64,000 bases of DNA from Varanus komodoensis (GCF_004798865.1 NW_025336598.1:15092231-15156230); one strand, 5' to 3'. Numbered from the stretch's first letter, positions 35,166 to 46,406 are shown. Translations and numbers: made by a program. The notes: a model not told the origin generated them from the sequence alone.

Positions 35166-36539
35166 GCTAAGCATGGAGCAGATTATACATTGAATAATGC
35201 ATCATTTCTAGATCATTCTTAGCTGATCCAGTTGAGTTCATATGACAGTAATATGTTGGCAATGCTAGGCAGGTCTTAGTCATGTGTATTCCTAGGTAGG
35301 ACATTACTATGTAAATTGCTACTTATATCTTAAAGATAGTAATGCAACACTTTAGCTTTGTATAAATTGTAAACACAATGTTGTATAATCTCTGCATTCT
35401 TTAGCATCTTCTGAAGCTTCTGAATATGGCAGTTTCTATGAAATGTACATTATAATAATCCTGTTTCAAGGTTCAGTTGCCAGAGATAGGTTTCCATGAT
35501 ATGCTGGAGTGGCAAGTTGGTTAAAAATTTTAAATGACAAATAATATATGGTGATTCTTACATACTCTTGTTGTAAGATAACCAAATTTTCTGGGTCAAC
35601 AAATATCTGGAAAATAGGAACAATGGCTCTCAGTACAACCAGATATTCAATTGATTTCCATGGTCTTTCTGTTGAAACCCTTTAGTAGGTGGTCCAAAAC
35701 TGATCAGGAGAACACTATCAACATGTGTGTGTTAGACTTAGTAAGCTAATCAAAATCTAAAGTAATACTGTATTTGCTGACAATCTAAAATTAAATATTT
35801 ATCTCTACCTTTTAAATGAAAGGAATAAAATGGGGCAAGGCAGTTCCTACAAATTAGAAGGTAGTTTGACTTACTTCTGAGTCATGTAGCTTTTATAACT
35901 ACCATGGATTGTCTGAAATTATATGAGCATGATATCAGTGTGATGCATTTCATGATGCTCTAGGATTTGAAGTTGAAAGATTCAGTAGTAAACCAAAGAA
36001 ACCAGTCAGAAGGGGATAATAGAAAACTTGGAAAGTTGTTCAGTAACTTGGAGAACTGCTCCTGAATTTCAGAAGTAAGCCTGTGGAAAGTGCCAGTAAA
36101 AGTTCTTGTAGAAAACCACACAAAATGAAACACTACAAAGTCTCCATTTTCATCACTCATCTCAGGTCCCTGAGGTCAGAACACACAGACTTGGAAGGTG
36201 CTACAGAAGCCCATCATCCTAACCTGTCACCAAGAGATGGCTAAAGAAGGTCATAGCATTGGTTGATCACAACCAGAAATTGATGTATCTCATTTATGGG
36301 GTCTCTTTGCTATTCATAAACAGTGCCAAATGTGTTAAGCAAAGTCTGTCCACCCCCCGCTCTACATCTGTCTGCATCTATTATCTCATTCATTTGACCA
36401 CAAAAGCTGGATCAGGCATGGGATTTATTTTCTAGCTTGCCACTAAATGTATTCTTCCTTTTTGGTAGGCATCATGATAGACAGTTACATGCTTTAAATT
36501 TTTAAATGTTTATTTTATCCTTGAGTGTGTGTGTGGGTT
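35166..36539. other. Intergenic DNA, no gene recognised
   Basis: No gene or clear repeat. The short word 'tgacttacttctgagtcatg' at 35868-35887 resembles the dispersed squamate 'gacttacttctgagta' repeat. Confidence 0.45.
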
Positions 36540-36622
36540 TTTGTCTGGGAGAACTGGATGAGGGAGGGGTAGTGCAGGACAGACAAGGCGAAGGACCAAG
36601 GTAGGTCTCTGAAGGGTTCCCA

Positions 36623-37260
36623 ATGGCAGACCAGGAGATGGCCTTGGCAGGAGTCACAGGTGTTGCTGTCCGCTGCGACAGCTGTTTCATGTTCGCCCTT
36701 CTCCCCCAGGAGAGGCAGGGATACAGTTGCCCTTGTTGCAAGCTGGTGACCCTGCTAGAGGAGGAGGTGAGGTGCCTGAGGACCAAGAGAGCTCTCCAGG
36801 CTCCCCGGGAGCAGTCCTCCTTCAGACAGAGGATTGAGGGAGGTGCCATGGGAAGAACAGCCAGGGAGATATGGAGGCGTGTTACCCACAGGAGGAGGAG
36901 GCCAGCTCGGCCTCCTTCTCCTGGTGCCAATCTGGAGCTGGGGAACAGGTTCTCTCTGCTTGGGGAGGCTGGGGCTGATAAGGCCTTGGGGGACCAGCAG
37001 GACCTCCAGCCTGGGACCACACGTGGCAAGGGGGCCATTGCAGGAGAGGCAAGAGCCAGGGCATGGCCGCCTACCACCACCAGGAAGAGACGGTGGCAGG
37101 TGATCATCGTCGGGGACTCCCCGCTGAGGGGCACTGAGGTGGCGGTGTGCTGCCCCAACCTTGAGGCAAGGGAGGTTTGTTGCCTGCCGGGCTCATGCAT
37201 CCAGCATTTGAAGGATAGAGTGGAGCATCTTGTTCGCTCTGGGGGTCACCAAGAAACTTG
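36623..37260 (+). pseudogene. CR1 ORF1 remnant (zinc-binding head plus esterase start)
   Basis: The frame opens with 'MADQEMALAGVTGVAVRCDS' and carries a CxxC...CxxC pair: 'RCDSC' (residues about 18-22), then 'SCPCCKL' (about 35-41). The second pair runs into 'TLLEEEVRCLR', the usual CR1 ORF1 zinc-finger-like head with a short coiled coil. Residues about 155-195 read 'VIIVGDSPLRGTE' and 'REVCCLPGSCIQHL', the GDS block of the SGNH-esterase domain known in CR1 ORF1. The later esterase blocks (the GTND region) are missing. The frame instead runs without a stop into sequence that leads to the start of ORF2, so an internal deletion has joined the two. ORF1 proteins bind RNA and assist retrotransposition; this one is not functional. 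Confidence 0.82.
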
Positions 37261-37424
37261 TCTGCAATGGACAAGTGTGGGGAAAGGATCAGGGCTCTGG
37301 GAGCAGGGTTTTAGAGGTACTGCAGGGACTGACAGGACTCCTACAAAGAGAGGCCAGTTATCAGGGAAGATGGAAGGAAGGAGGAGGCTGGGGAGTCCAA
37401 AAAAAGGAAGCAGTGCAAAGGAGT

Positions 37425-38691
37425 TGAGGTACATGTACACCAATGCTAGGAGCATGGGTAATAAGCACAAAGAGTTTGAAGCTCTCCTGGGAATAGGAGT
37501 ACGACCTGGTGGAGATCACAGAAACTTGGTGGGATGAAAGGCAAGACTGGAATGTAAACATAGAGGGGTATCACCTTTTTAGAAAGGACAGGAAGGGAAA
37601 AAGGGGTGGGGGCGTAGCTTTATATATCAGGGAAGGGATAGGATGCAGTGAGATAGAATGCAGCACAGATGGGGATTCAATAGAGGCAGTATGGGTGAAA
37701 CTTAGGGGTTTTGACAGGGAAAGGACCTGACAGTGGGGGAATGTTATCACCCTCCAGGTTAACTTGAGACCCTGGATGATGTCCTGACAGAACAGATTCT
37801 AAGGATATCTTGGGGGAGAGACACAGTAATTATGGAAGATTTCAATCTCCCAGGTATTAGTTGGGAGACTTACTCAGTGGTGACAGTCAGGTCACATCAC
37901 TTCCTAGAAGCTATAGAGGGAGGGTTTTTCACACAGAGGGTCCGAGAAGTGACCGGGGTGTGGGGACATCCTTGACTTGGTCTTGACCAACAGGGAGGAG
38001 CTGATAGATAAAGTACAGCTCAGGGGAGCTCTGGATGCGAGTGATCACTCCATCCTTTGCTTTGAGATCAGGGGAATGGGGACGTGCAGCAGGCCGAGCA
38101 CCAGAAGCTGGGACTTCAAGAGGGCCAACTGGTCGACTGAAGGCCAGACTGGGGAAAGTCTCCTGGGATAGGTTACTGGAAGGCAAGTGAGTTGAGGAGG
38201 CATGGATGGGTCTCGAAAGGGAGGTTTCGGAGGTGCAAGCCTTGACGATACCTCTAGTCAGTAAGGTGGGGAGGCGGAGGAGAGTGCCACCATGGATGCG
38301 AAAGGAGGTGGTTAGAGGAATTAGACAAAAGAGGAACCTCTGTAGGAAATGGGTATCGGGGCAAATAGACAAAAGGGTATACCAGGAGGAGGAGGCCCAT
38401 CGCAGAAGGATTGTTCACAAGGTTAAGGCTGATTACGAGCTGAGACTTGCCAAGAATATCAAGAGCAACCAAAAGGGCTTCTTTTGTAATAGGAAGAGGA
38501 AGGGGAGACAAGTAGTGGGACCACTAAATAAGGAGAAAGGAGATCCAGTGACTGATATGAGGGAACAGAGACAGATGCCAAATGACTATTTTGCCTCTGT
38601 GTTTTCCCCAGAGCAGGATGGGGGAGATCTGCATAGGAGATTAAATGAGGCCGGGGATTTAGTGGCACAGATTAGAGTCTGTGCCTGTTGA
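37425..38691 (+). pseudogene. CR1 ORF2 remnant: endonuclease and linker, no RT
   Basis: ORF2 starts with 'RYMYTNARSMGNKHKEFEAL' (about 37428-37490), then shifts frame to 'EITETWWDERQDWNVNIEGY' (from 37509), which carries the catalytic Glu of the APE-type endonuclease, and 'GGGVALYIREGI'. After a region with several stops and frame changes, 'DILDLVLTNREEL' (about 37965) and 'DASDHSILCFE' (about 38033, the SDH catalytic block) are readable. The linker frame 38206-38691 reads 'RRVPPWMRKEV', 'LRLAKNIKSNQKGFF' and 'DYFASVFSPEQDGGD'. The match stops before the first RT motif. The region is inactive. Confidence 0.85.
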
Positions 38692-39411
38692 AAGGAATTC
38701 TCATGGGAATCATTGGCTGGGTTTTGGATTGCAGACCTAAGGAGGAAACCATAGCTCATCCTCTCTCTTTATGTATGCCATGTGGCATGAATTCAGCCCA
38801 AATTCCTTGATTGTCAAGCATTAAATGTCCTTCTGTCACAGAGCTATAAAAGCTTTATCAGATTTGCCGTACGTGAAGTTTCTTTTATCTCCCTCAAATT
38901 TTAAATCAGATCCTTGGGCAAATCGATACAAATTGTTCATATCTGAAGCTATGGGCATCTAAAATGGTTTCAGTAATGTTTCATTTGAGGTAAGGAGACA
39001 GTGCAGTGTTTAACACTCTCTCTGTTCTAAAAATCCATGAATCATACATCTCTGGTGTAACCATATGATTTTGGGATGTGTTTAGAGTAAGCAAGGCTGT
39101 ATACATCCTGTTCATAAAAACAATTTAAATGATGTAGCAAATGAACCCTAATTCTGCACTAAGAGAATTTGAATTCTGTGACATGAATTGAAAATTTGGT
39201 TAATTTGCATGTATTTCCTTGTTTTTATAGGTCATTATCTACACCAACTGTGAACATATCATGCATGTACCAAGTCTGCAAGCTTTCTTGCTTTTTGCCT
39301 CCCTATCTCTTCCCTCCTGGATCACAGAGCAAGATAAGAAGCTGTAGGACCTGGATGAATGCTTGTGGGGTGATTTGCAGGATCTGACCATAGAAAAGAT
39401 ATGGGTAATTA
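38692..39411. other. Intergenic DNA, no gene recognised
   Basis: The stretch between the CR1 break and the Tc1 element has no coding or repeat signature. Confidence 0.5.
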
Positions 39412-40925
39412 CAATACCTTGAAGGACTATTCCCACGTACCCCCTTCGACTTTTCCACAATTTACTGTGTTACAACCTGGAACTTAAATGGTTCTACTTG
39501 CTGTACACAAGACACTCAACACTGTGAATGTGTAAAATATTTTTAGTGTAGTATGAAAGTTAAGAAATCAAAACCAAACTGGTCCTGTTGGTTGTGTCAG
39601 TATTTATCCCTTTTGCAGTGATATGCCTAAAAACCCTGGTACAACTCACTGCCTCCAGAAGTCACACAAGTCATTAAATGAAGGCCACTTCTATGCAATT
39701 CCAGTGTCACGTGATCTCAGATTAAATACACCTGTTTCTGGAGAGCTCCAATTTTCTTTGAACGTGCATCTAAATAAACAGCATCATGAACACCAAAGAA
39801 CTATCAAAAGAACTGTGGGGTAACATTGTGTAGAAGCACCTATCAGGGTCATGTTTTTTTAAAGAAAATCCCATGCTGTGAATATCCCTTGGAGCACCAA
39901 CAAATTCACTATTAAAAAATGGAAATAACATGGCTCAACCAGAACCCTTCCTACAGAAGGGTAACCACCAAACCTCAGTGGCTGGGTAAGGCATGAACTG
40001 GTTAGAGAAGGCAATCAAGAGAACGATGATAACTGAAGGAGTTGGAGATGGTTTCCTCTGAAACAAAATTAGAGATGGCCATGGGACAACTGTCAACTAG
40101 ATGCTCCACAAAGTTGAGCTTTATGGAAGAGTGGTGAGAAGAAATCTGCTGCTGAATCAAAGGCCATTTGGAATTTGGGAAAAAGGCAAGTGGGACACAC
40201 AGAAAGCATATGGAAAAGAGATCTCTGGTCTAATAAAACCAAAATTAAAAATGTTGGCCTTGCTGCAGATTACTATGGCACAAAACCAACAGTATTCATT
40301 ACCCTGAGTAGAGCACTGTGGTAAAGCAAGATGGTGACAGAATCTTGTCTGTAGGGACAGCGAAAATGGTCAGAATTGAGGGTGAGATGGAAACCAATGC
40401 AGGGCAATCTTAGAGGAAAGTACTGGAAACTTGGGCAGGGATTCACCTTCCAGCAGGACAATGTCCCAAAACTCACAGCTAAAATAACACTGGAGTGGTT
40501 CAAAGGCAAGATCCTGAATGTCTTCTGTAAGCTGTCTTGAGACATTTAGTGAAAGATGGGATAGAAATGTTTTATTAGATTATTAAATTAAAAGTCTCAG
40601 AATGCTTTAGTCAAACCCTAGACCTCAGTCTGATTAAGACCTGTGGCCCAGCCTGAAAGTTGCTGTTTACTGACTGTTTCCCTTAAAAATGACAAAGCTG
40701 GGGTGCTTTTTCCAGGAAGGATGGGCAAACACTGAAGGATCCAGAGGCAGAGAGCTGATGAAGGCTACCCAAGAAGACGAGCAATTGTCATCAATGTGTC
40801 TTTCTACTAAATATTGACTGAGGGGGAGGGGAGAGATTGTTAGCAACCAGGAAGTACTAGTTTGTTTTGTTTACTTGATTATTTTGTGCCACAATAAACA
40901 TATTTTGCACCTTCACAGCACAGCT
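39412..40925 (+). mobile_element. Tc1-like DNA transposon, 3' terminus lost
   Basis: The left end at 39412 follows a TA and reads 'caataccttgaagg', then 'ttactgtgttacaacctgga', the usual Tc1 terminal region. A decayed transposase follows. It includes 'aacaccaaagaactatcaaa' near the start (N-terminal helix-turn-helix region), 'ccatgctgtgaatatccctt...attaaaaaatggaaataaca', and near 40441 a readable 'FTFQQDNVPKLTAKITLEWF'. The last holds the second Asp of the DDE catalytic triad (consensus 'QQDNDPKHTA'). 'tcaaaccctagacctcagtc' (the SPDLNP block) and a 3' region 'ccacaataaacatattttgc' end at about 40925. The right inverted repeat is not found. The transposase has numerous stops and frame changes, so this is an old copy. 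A short LINE tail is nested in it at 40525-40592. Confidence 0.86.
40525..40592 (+). mobile_element. LINE/SINE tail nested in Tc1
   Basis: 'ctgtaagctgtcttgagaca', 'gtgaaagatgggatagaaat' and 'tattagattattaaatta' interrupt the Tc1 sequence exactly between its 'ctgaatgtct' and 'cagaatgctttagtcaaacc' blocks, which are adjacent in intact Tc1 elements. The word 'gtct' occurs on both sides and is a possible short target duplication. The piece is only the 3' tail of an L2-like LINE or related SINE, and it is younger than the Tc1 insertion. Confidence 0.75.
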
Positions 40926-41345
40926 TTCATTATGTGCTTCTGCCCCTCCTCCTCCTTCAAAGTCCTTGAACCATTTAAAGACTCCTTGTTCTGATTCCCT
41001 TTCTTTCTGTTTAACACCTAAGTTGCAGGTGGTTAGAATTGTACAGCAATATCCTCCCCAGTTCTACTGGATCCTTACAGGTATCTAAAGGCTGGCAAAT
41101 TTATCTTGGCAAGGGGAATTGTAAACAGTGGGTTTAGAAAGATTTAGAAATAAGTTCTGTAAAGAAAATAGTGATAACCAACATCCTAGCATAGCAACTA
41201 GTTTACTCACATAATGTGATAGAAATCTATAATCCTGATTTGTGCTTCTAGTGCTAGAATTAAACATGTCCATGGATTCAGCAGCCTCTTGCTGTAATCT
41301 CTCTTTGAAGGATAAAAATCTTGAAACTCTCAATAACACTCCATA
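40926..41345. other. Intergenic DNA, no gene recognised
   Basis: No gene or repeat was recognised. Confidence 0.5.
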
Positions 41346-41466
41346 CTCCTGATGAAGTTGACTCTAGTCCACAAAAGCTTATGCCAACGGATATTTGTTA
41401 AGCTTTAAGATACCATACAACTCTTCTTTTTTGTTCTTTTTGCTGCAATAGACTAATGTGACTACC
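41346..41466 (+). repeat. Dispersed amniote repeat, 3'-end type, class uncertain
   Basis: 'ctgatgaagttgactctagt', 'ccacaaaagcttatgcc', 'gttaagctttaagatacca' and 'gcaatagactaatgtgacta' follow in the order of a widespread reptile repeat (typically 'cacgaaagcttatgc...gtctctaaggtgcca...cagactaacacggcta'). I recognise the repeat from its word order but cannot assign it with confidence to a SINE, LINE or DNA-transposon family. Confidence 0.55.
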
Positions 41467-41810
41467 ATTGGGAATGATTTTGTAAGTCACTTGAAGAGTA
41501 TTTTTGGTTGAAAGGTTGGTTAAAAATGCTTTCACTGACTGACTGATTCATGATATATAATTGAATATTGCTATAATATTCTGTATATTTGAAGGACGGA
41601 CTAGTGTTGTATTGAAGCTTCACGGTATCCAGCCCTCCTCAGTTTATGGACTTCTTGTGCTAGGCCTGTCTTAGAAAGCAAGCCAAGCACAGAAGTCCAC
41701 CAATGCTCACAGAACTCCATTGGCACCCCAGCTGCCTCCCTCTGCACAGCATGAATGGAGGCTCCAAGCTCCAACATTCAGCTCACATGCCAGGAAGCTT
41801 GAAAAGTGCT
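41467..41810. other. Intergenic DNA, no gene recognised
   Basis: No named repeat or exon. This flanks the unnamed repeat that follows and may be part of it. Confidence 0.4.
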
Positions 41811-41880
41811 GGAGTCTGGGGATCCAAGCCCAGGGAATCCAGCAGATCCCCACCCCCAAATCAGATTCCTCACACATTCC
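41811..41880. repeat. Unnamed dispersed repeat, copy 1
   Basis: Seventy bases align without gaps to 52041-52110, at about 80% identity by eye, ending with the identical 'cagattcctcacacattcc'. The end word recurs at about 32230 ('ggattcctcacacattttt'). I cannot assign it to a known family. Confidence 0.65.
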
Positions 41881-42014
41881 TAGGTGGAACTTAGGAATGT
41901 GTCAGTCCTTCTCTGGAGTTTTAAGCCTTTATTCCAATTGCGATCTTGATTTTGATTAGAAAGCCCATGCTGGCAATGCAGGTTGTCATGCAGTGTTCTC
42001 TTCTAAAGAATGGA
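41881..42014. other. Intergenic DNA, nothing recognised
   Basis: A short spacer between two repeats. Confidence 0.4.
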
Positions 42015-42165
42015 ACAATTCTAGCAATGGATTGAATATAGATTTAGTCATGGCAGAGTAGACCCACTGAAAGCAGATGGCAAGTGAGTCATAATTAACT
42101 GAAGGCTCATTAATCTCAACTCTAAATATAACTAAGCCTGTGCCCAGTCTAGTATATATCACAAT
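42015..42165. repeat. Dispersed squamate repeat with palindromic layout
   Basis: 'gtcatggcagagtagaccca' and 'ctgaaagcagatggcaagtg', then 'agtcataattaactgaaggc' and 'tcattaatctcaactctaaa', follow the order of a repeat whose two halves are near complements ('agtagacccattgaaatcaatgg ... ccattgatttcaatgggtct' in better copies). It is probably a non-autonomous DNA element, but no terminal duplication can be fixed here. Confidence 0.45.
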
Positions 42166-45100
42166 ATGGATCAGGTCCATAGCCCTATTGGCAGGGGTAA
42201 GGGTTAGAGCTTCTTACCCACCCAGTCCCACACAAAAGGGTCCCATCCAGATCGGATACACCATGCTGATTTTTGAGTTAAAAAAAGACGTTGTTGCTAT
42301 AACTTAGCATGTAGTTTTGCCTGCACATAGCCAGAATCTTTCAAGTAAAAAGGGTCATGCACATCTATTAATATAGTGACTTCACCCATGGCATTTCCCA
42401 TGCACATTCTCCAGATGCTGAATTCTACACTTCAGTACCGATGCTCTGGCATTTCCAAACTTCCACAGAAGCACCAGATCCAAAAGGGGGTACAAACGCA
42501 TCATGGCACATCAAGCAGCCTAACTGCCCTGAAGTACATGCTCCCTTTCCTGTTTCTTTTCATAGAAGAAAGGCATTTAATGTAAAGAGCTCTAGGCACA
42601 GCATGAATGCTTAAATCATAGTAATTGGGCCTCCTCTGAGATGAGGGCCAGCTGTAGCAGCATGTTGGATTGCTCCGTAGACAGTTGGAAACTCGTGTGG
42701 CTACTTCTAAGGGAGCTTTTGACCTCATTTCTTTTCTGTTGTGTGAATGGTCCTTAAAGCTGCTTTAAATCAAAGGGCTACATTAAGAAAGTTTTAAAGA
42801 TCAGAAGGAATTAAAGCAGAAGGGGTGTGTGCACTGGAGTATTACTATTTTATTCACAATTTTATGCAGTGGGATGGTTGTGTTCTCCACCCCCTCCTCC
42901 CCATCCATTGCTTCCTCCCTTTCTTCTTTCACCCACACCTACTTAAAACTCAAGCATTGCTAAAAACAGCATTTTGGCACCAAACTTGATAGCTGCATTG
43001 CTAATGCTATGCAAATAAAGGCCATGTGCAAGGGCCATGTGCAAGAGACATTATGGGATGGCGTAGTGCTTTTCCTATGGAGCATTCTTGCTCCTACATG
43101 CATAGAAATACAAGTCTAGCCACCAAGTTTTGCTTCAGCACATCCCGATGGAGACAATATGGCTTGACTTTGTATTTAAAAGGAAGAAAACTAAAAGCAA
43201 ACTGTCCTCCACTATCCCATAAACATCTAGGTAAAACAGTGAAAACAAGACTCATCCCACCACCCCCAAACTCTCAAAGATTTGTCCCCATGCTTTGGGA
43301 AAGATGCTGTTATATCCAGACCACAACAAAATGTGCAAGCCACATAATAGGGCTAGGATGAACGACAACTGAAGAATCGGTTCATTTTAATTAATTAATT
43401 AATTTAACAAACTATTACTTAAAATAGAGTGCATGCGGGTATCCTGAACTTCAACAGAGAGAACGCATGAGAACTGGGAGCATTCCTCATCTCCCCCTCT
43501 GCCCTGCCACATTTGTCGCCATGAAGTCATGGAGGGCAATTGTCTGAAGAAGAAGGCCTCTGGTGTCCACACTCCACCTGCAACAAAACATGAATGTTCT
43601 CGTATGGAGGTTCATATGGAAGCCCTCCTGCAATGTGGGAGCCTCTACTCTTCACACAACCCTCGGTGGGTGAGGGCAAGAGACATGATGAGGGAGAAGG
43701 CAGGGCTGGAGTCTTCCTTCTTCTCATGCATGTGTGGTATTCAGGTTAAGATCACTTTAACTGGGCTTGCTTAGTTATTTATTTATACTCATTTCTGTGT
43801 TTTTGGCATGATTATGCCACCCCCCTAACAAGGGTACGAGCATTCACGAGCTTTTCCTACTCTCCAGTGAACATATGTATGAACTGTGCGTTCTGGAAGG
43901 GAAGTATTTCCCCTCACCCATTTCCCCCCCACAATTTTGACTCTTCACCAAAGGGTTAAAAGTGCCACAGCATGAAAATGTTCCAGTATGTTGAAAGACT
44001 GTTCACTGGAAGAAAGACTGCACTAAGTTTCAGTAAGCAAGGACTGATGGTGATTACATTCGGAGAGGGGGTAACCTCAAAGAAATCCCAGAACATGCAA
44101 AGGCCTCTGGGTCCCAACATAGTTTTAAAGGAAATAACCAACTATTGTGTTATAACTAGCTTAAAATATTCTTTTATCTGAAAATGTACTACTAATATAA
44201 TAGCACTATAGCCTTGCACATTAAAGAACCAGAAACAAATAATTATACTGATGATTTTCACTAAAGGAGAGCTCCAATTCACCACACTGTTTCCATTTGC
44301 ATTAATTACTTTAATAGAGCTGTAGTGTTTGTTCTGCTTTCAAAAGCTTTACCCACATTAAGCTGATGTTATCTACATTAAAACCAATAATGACCTCTGT
44401 TAAGTTTTATCTATCTCTAAGCCCCCCTTCCAATCCCCTCCCACAAAACAGTGTTGGATCTACAAATATCAGGTGATTCATCGGGATACTTGAGGATTAC
44501 CAAATCAAATGGAATACTGCCAGTCACCTATATCAGAAACTTATTTTCTTATAAGGTAATACCTTCATAACCTTCTCACAGACCATATACATTACAGTAG
44601 TCCCACTGATTCAAACAATATTTAAAGGTACTCTTTAATAGGAGTCAGCAAATACGTCAGTCGAAATTTCCACCTTCCTTCAGGATGCTATCAGTACCTG
44701 GAAAAATGCAAATATGATTTTTGCAGAGTGTATCCAAATCATTGCCTTGGTATGCAACAGACCCTTTTTATCTCCACTGCAATGTCAAGAATATTTGTAA
44801 AGCTGCTGTCAGGTTGGAACATTTACCTGCTATGGCCATATGGTTTTCTTTTTTCTTTGGGGGGCATTCTCCCCCCTCCTTTTTTTTCTTTTAGCTCTAA
44901 TGCTACTAGTAATCTTGTGCTCTGAGCTGTACCATGGGGATCTGGTACAGCTAAAGCCCCCTACTTTTAGTTTGAGGACACTTAGAAGACACCAATGTGT
45001 CAAAAATGATATATAACTTAATGATTACACTAGTAAAATATGGATGCAGATTTTTTATAAACAAGTGAAAGAAAGCTTATGCACCTCTGGTCTTTTGGTT

Positions 45101-46180
45101 CCCTGAATAGGCCAGTGATGGCCATTTGGGCTTCAACAGTGCCTGGGTGAACAGCATATCAATTCTTTCCCCCAGGCCATGGAGAAAAGACAGTGTCTCT
45201 TCCTTTAAAATGGCTTTCTCTCCAGCTATTGCAAAACCTAGGAAGCACCCAGACTTTTCTCCCACCTTTCCTGGGAAGAAAGCTTTTTCGGTAAGGCAAA
45301 CAGCTTTATTGTCACCACAAAGGGATGACTGCAGAATGACTAGAGAAGGCAATTGCAAAGCCATTATCTCTGGTGCTCTTCTTACCAAACTGCAGGCCAG
45401 GAGGCCTTGGCAGGCTTTTGAAAACCTATTTGGCTTTTGGGCACTGGGAAAATGCGGTAGACTACCTGTCGAACCTTAGTAACCTCCTTACCATTCTTAT
45501 GAAAGAGACTGAACAATGCACCTTGATACTTGCACACTTTCATACAGAGAATTATTTTCCAGGTTCAAATGCAGGTGACAAGCAGACTTTGAAACTCATG
45601 AAACAATCACTTGTAACAGCTTTCTGTGACTTACATTTATTTGAGATGCTTTCTTCTTTATCATTATGCTTGACCTTTCTGGTGGAAAGCTGTATTCTAG
45701 ACGTTTCTAAGGCATCCCTCGGTTACAGATTTGAAAATGTCATTTGTCCAATAAAATAAAAAGGCCACCACAGAGATTTCTTTTTGCAGGCAAGAGTTTT
45801 GTTTTCTAAAGACTGCAAATTATGAATGCTGCCCTTAGTTTTAGCACAATCAATCGCGTCACTTTGAAACTAATCTGCATTATTGCACTGAATAATTTCT
45901 TCTGCCTGAACCATATAAAACACAGTAAAATATTTTGTGTTGCTCACTGGGAGATCTTGAGGCTAATTCACATGAAGCATTTCATCAGGGTTATGGGCCC
46001 AGCTGCAACAGTTTTCCATATTTGCAGGAATCTTAACAAGTTTGAAGGTTATTTTTATGAAGATTGACTAATCTTTAATAGAAATTGCATTTGGATTATA
46101 AAAATGAAGGACACTCAGTCATGTGTATATCTAGACTAACTGAAAATAAAATTTGAATTAAATGCATTAAGTCCCAAGTC
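42166..46180. other. Intergenic DNA, no gene recognised; two candidate conserved stretches
   Basis: Four kilobases without a supported gene. A small tandem duplication 'ggccatgtgcaag' lies at about 43021-43047 and a (TTAA)n run at 43388-43405. The stretches 44280-44400 ('gcattaattactttaata') and 45800-46010 ('gcacaatcaatcgcgtcac', 'aaactaatctgcattattgc') are repeat-free and rich in homeodomain-like words. Frames at 45077-45759 overlap on both strands and lack known motifs. Confidence 0.4.
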
Positions 46181-46290
46181 ATAAGAACATAAAAAGAGCC
46201 ATGCTAGATCAGGCCAAGCGTCCATCAAATTCACCATTCTTTTCACACAATGGCCAATGTCCAACCAATGACAGCACATAACCATCAGAA

Positions 46291-46406
46291 CTACATAGAA
46301 ACATGGAAACAAAGCAAGTCAGAAAGGGTCTCCTGGGCCATCTAATCTGACCCCCGGCTCCAGCCTACTCCACTCATGCAATCCCCAACATGTGGTTGTC
46401 CAGTCT
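46291..46406 (-). mobile_element. CR1 (subfamily B) 3' end nested in CR1 A
   Basis: 'acatagaaacatggaaacaa', 'agcaagtcagaaagggtctc', 'ctgggccatctaatctgacc' and 'ccaacatgtggttgtccagt' match the 3' end of the 23193 kb-range copy block for block (there 'gcaagtcaaaaggggcttcc' and 'caacatgtggttgcccaatc'). It is a severely 5'-truncated copy, about 115 bp, lying in the same strand orientation as its host element. CR1 A sequence resumes directly after it. Confidence 0.8.

Larger units (their letters stand above)
36540..38691 (+). mobile_element. CR1 LINE (subfamily B), 5' half only
   Basis: A plus-strand CR1 with part of its 5' UTR (from about 36540), ORF1 (from ATG 36623), and ORF2 from its start (about 37425) to the EN-RT linker ending with 'NDYFASVFSPEQDGGDLHRR' at about 38635. 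The sequence stops matching CR1 at about 38691; the RT, C-terminal region and 3' UTR are absent. LINE copies are normally 5'-truncated, so a copy with the 5' half and no 3' half implies a later deletion or rearrangement. Its linker and endonuclease blocks match the minus-strand copy at 23.19-25.7 kb. Confidence 0.9.

Noticed and set aside
45126-45759. Plus-strand frames of 117 and 128 codons, the second containing 'GRLLKTYLAFGH'
   Set aside because: A weak likeness to the LINE ORF2 end ('RLLKTYLF'), but there is no 'LWNALP' block before it and no LINE tail after it. Overlapping minus-strand frames are equally long.
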